NCBI RefSeq assembly: GCF_040802235.1
Contig: NC_133165.1
Span: forward strand, 45,893,629 to 45,957,628
DNA from: Manis javanica
Taxonomy: Eukaryota; Chordata; Mammalia; Pholidota; Manidae
Direction: 5' to 3'
Length of the DNA stretch: 64,000 bases
Shown here: positions 55,576-64,000 of the stretch, in pieces
Numbering within the stretch: the first letter of the stretch is position 1
Layout of the letters: every line of letters begins with the position of its first letter
The notes under the pieces: model-generated
Database searches by the model: none
What the model saw: only the letters and a program-made list of their open reading frames with translations
Told to the model about the DNA's origin: nothing
Translations under genes and position numbers: made by a program

Positions 55576-64000
<8,425 letters not shown>

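Overview
This window is mammalian nuclear DNA. It has spliced genes with GT-AG introns, CpG-island promoters, several L1 subfamilies, endogenous retroviruses (ERVs) and ancient MIR copies. The two intact genes are TMEM219 (240 codons, complete) and TAOK2 (first 718 codons, then cut by the window end). They lie head-to-tail on the + strand, as in the human 16p11.2 / INO80E-DOC2A neighbourhood. The L1 3' ends, including the tail reading 'attgtagattaatgatgc' before the A-run, resemble those I associate with pangolins (Manis). That species guess is an inference; a laurasiatherian placental is the safer statement.

Layout. 0-8.3 kb: a degraded old antisense L1, split by an LTR (2.36-2.71 kb) and by a younger antisense L1 (3.97-7.61 kb) that has perfect 17-bp target-site duplications but lacks its 3' half. 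10.85-31.8 kb: an intron-containing, frameshifted copy of the nucleoporin gene POM121, split by a nest of ERVs. The nest holds a minus-strand gammaretrovirus-like element (13.5-25.3 kb; LTR, gag, pro, pol, start of env, second LTR, with an L1 inserted at 16.5-17.5 kb). It also holds the 3' end of a plus-strand class II/type-D-like ERV (25.9-28.3 kb) and an LTR (30.87-31.72 kb). 32.4-39.67 kb: two L1s in tandem, one a 5' fragment and one nearly full length but with broken ORFs. 40-42 kb: old L1 and MIR debris. 42.2-50.9 kb: TMEM219 with its CpG-island promoter. 51.2-64 kb: the TAOK2 CpG island, a 5'UTR exon with a periodic ~30-bp repeat, a 5S rRNA retropseudogene in intron 1, and coding exons from 55,576.

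TMEM219 encodes a two-pass membrane protein known as an IGFBP-3 receptor. TAOK2 encodes a Ste20-family MAP3K. They sit under 1 kb apart (poly(A) signal at 50,862; TAOK2 CpG island from about 51.24 kb) but are separate transcription units. In human the gene on the other side of TMEM219 is KCTD13; no KCTD13 exon is visible in the 42 kb upstream here, which is instead repeat-rich DNA carrying the POM121 pseudogene.

The most noteworthy structures are: (1) an L1 that appears to have been reverse-transcribed from an internal A-tract; (2) an ERV whose RNase H segment occurs three times, once inverted and once moved into gag, with about 1% divergence; (3) a tail-less 5S rRNA retropseudogene with target-site duplications; (4) a nine-unit ~30-bp periodic repeat in the TAOK2 5'UTR. 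I see no new biological system. All protein-coding ERV and L1 regions are broken.
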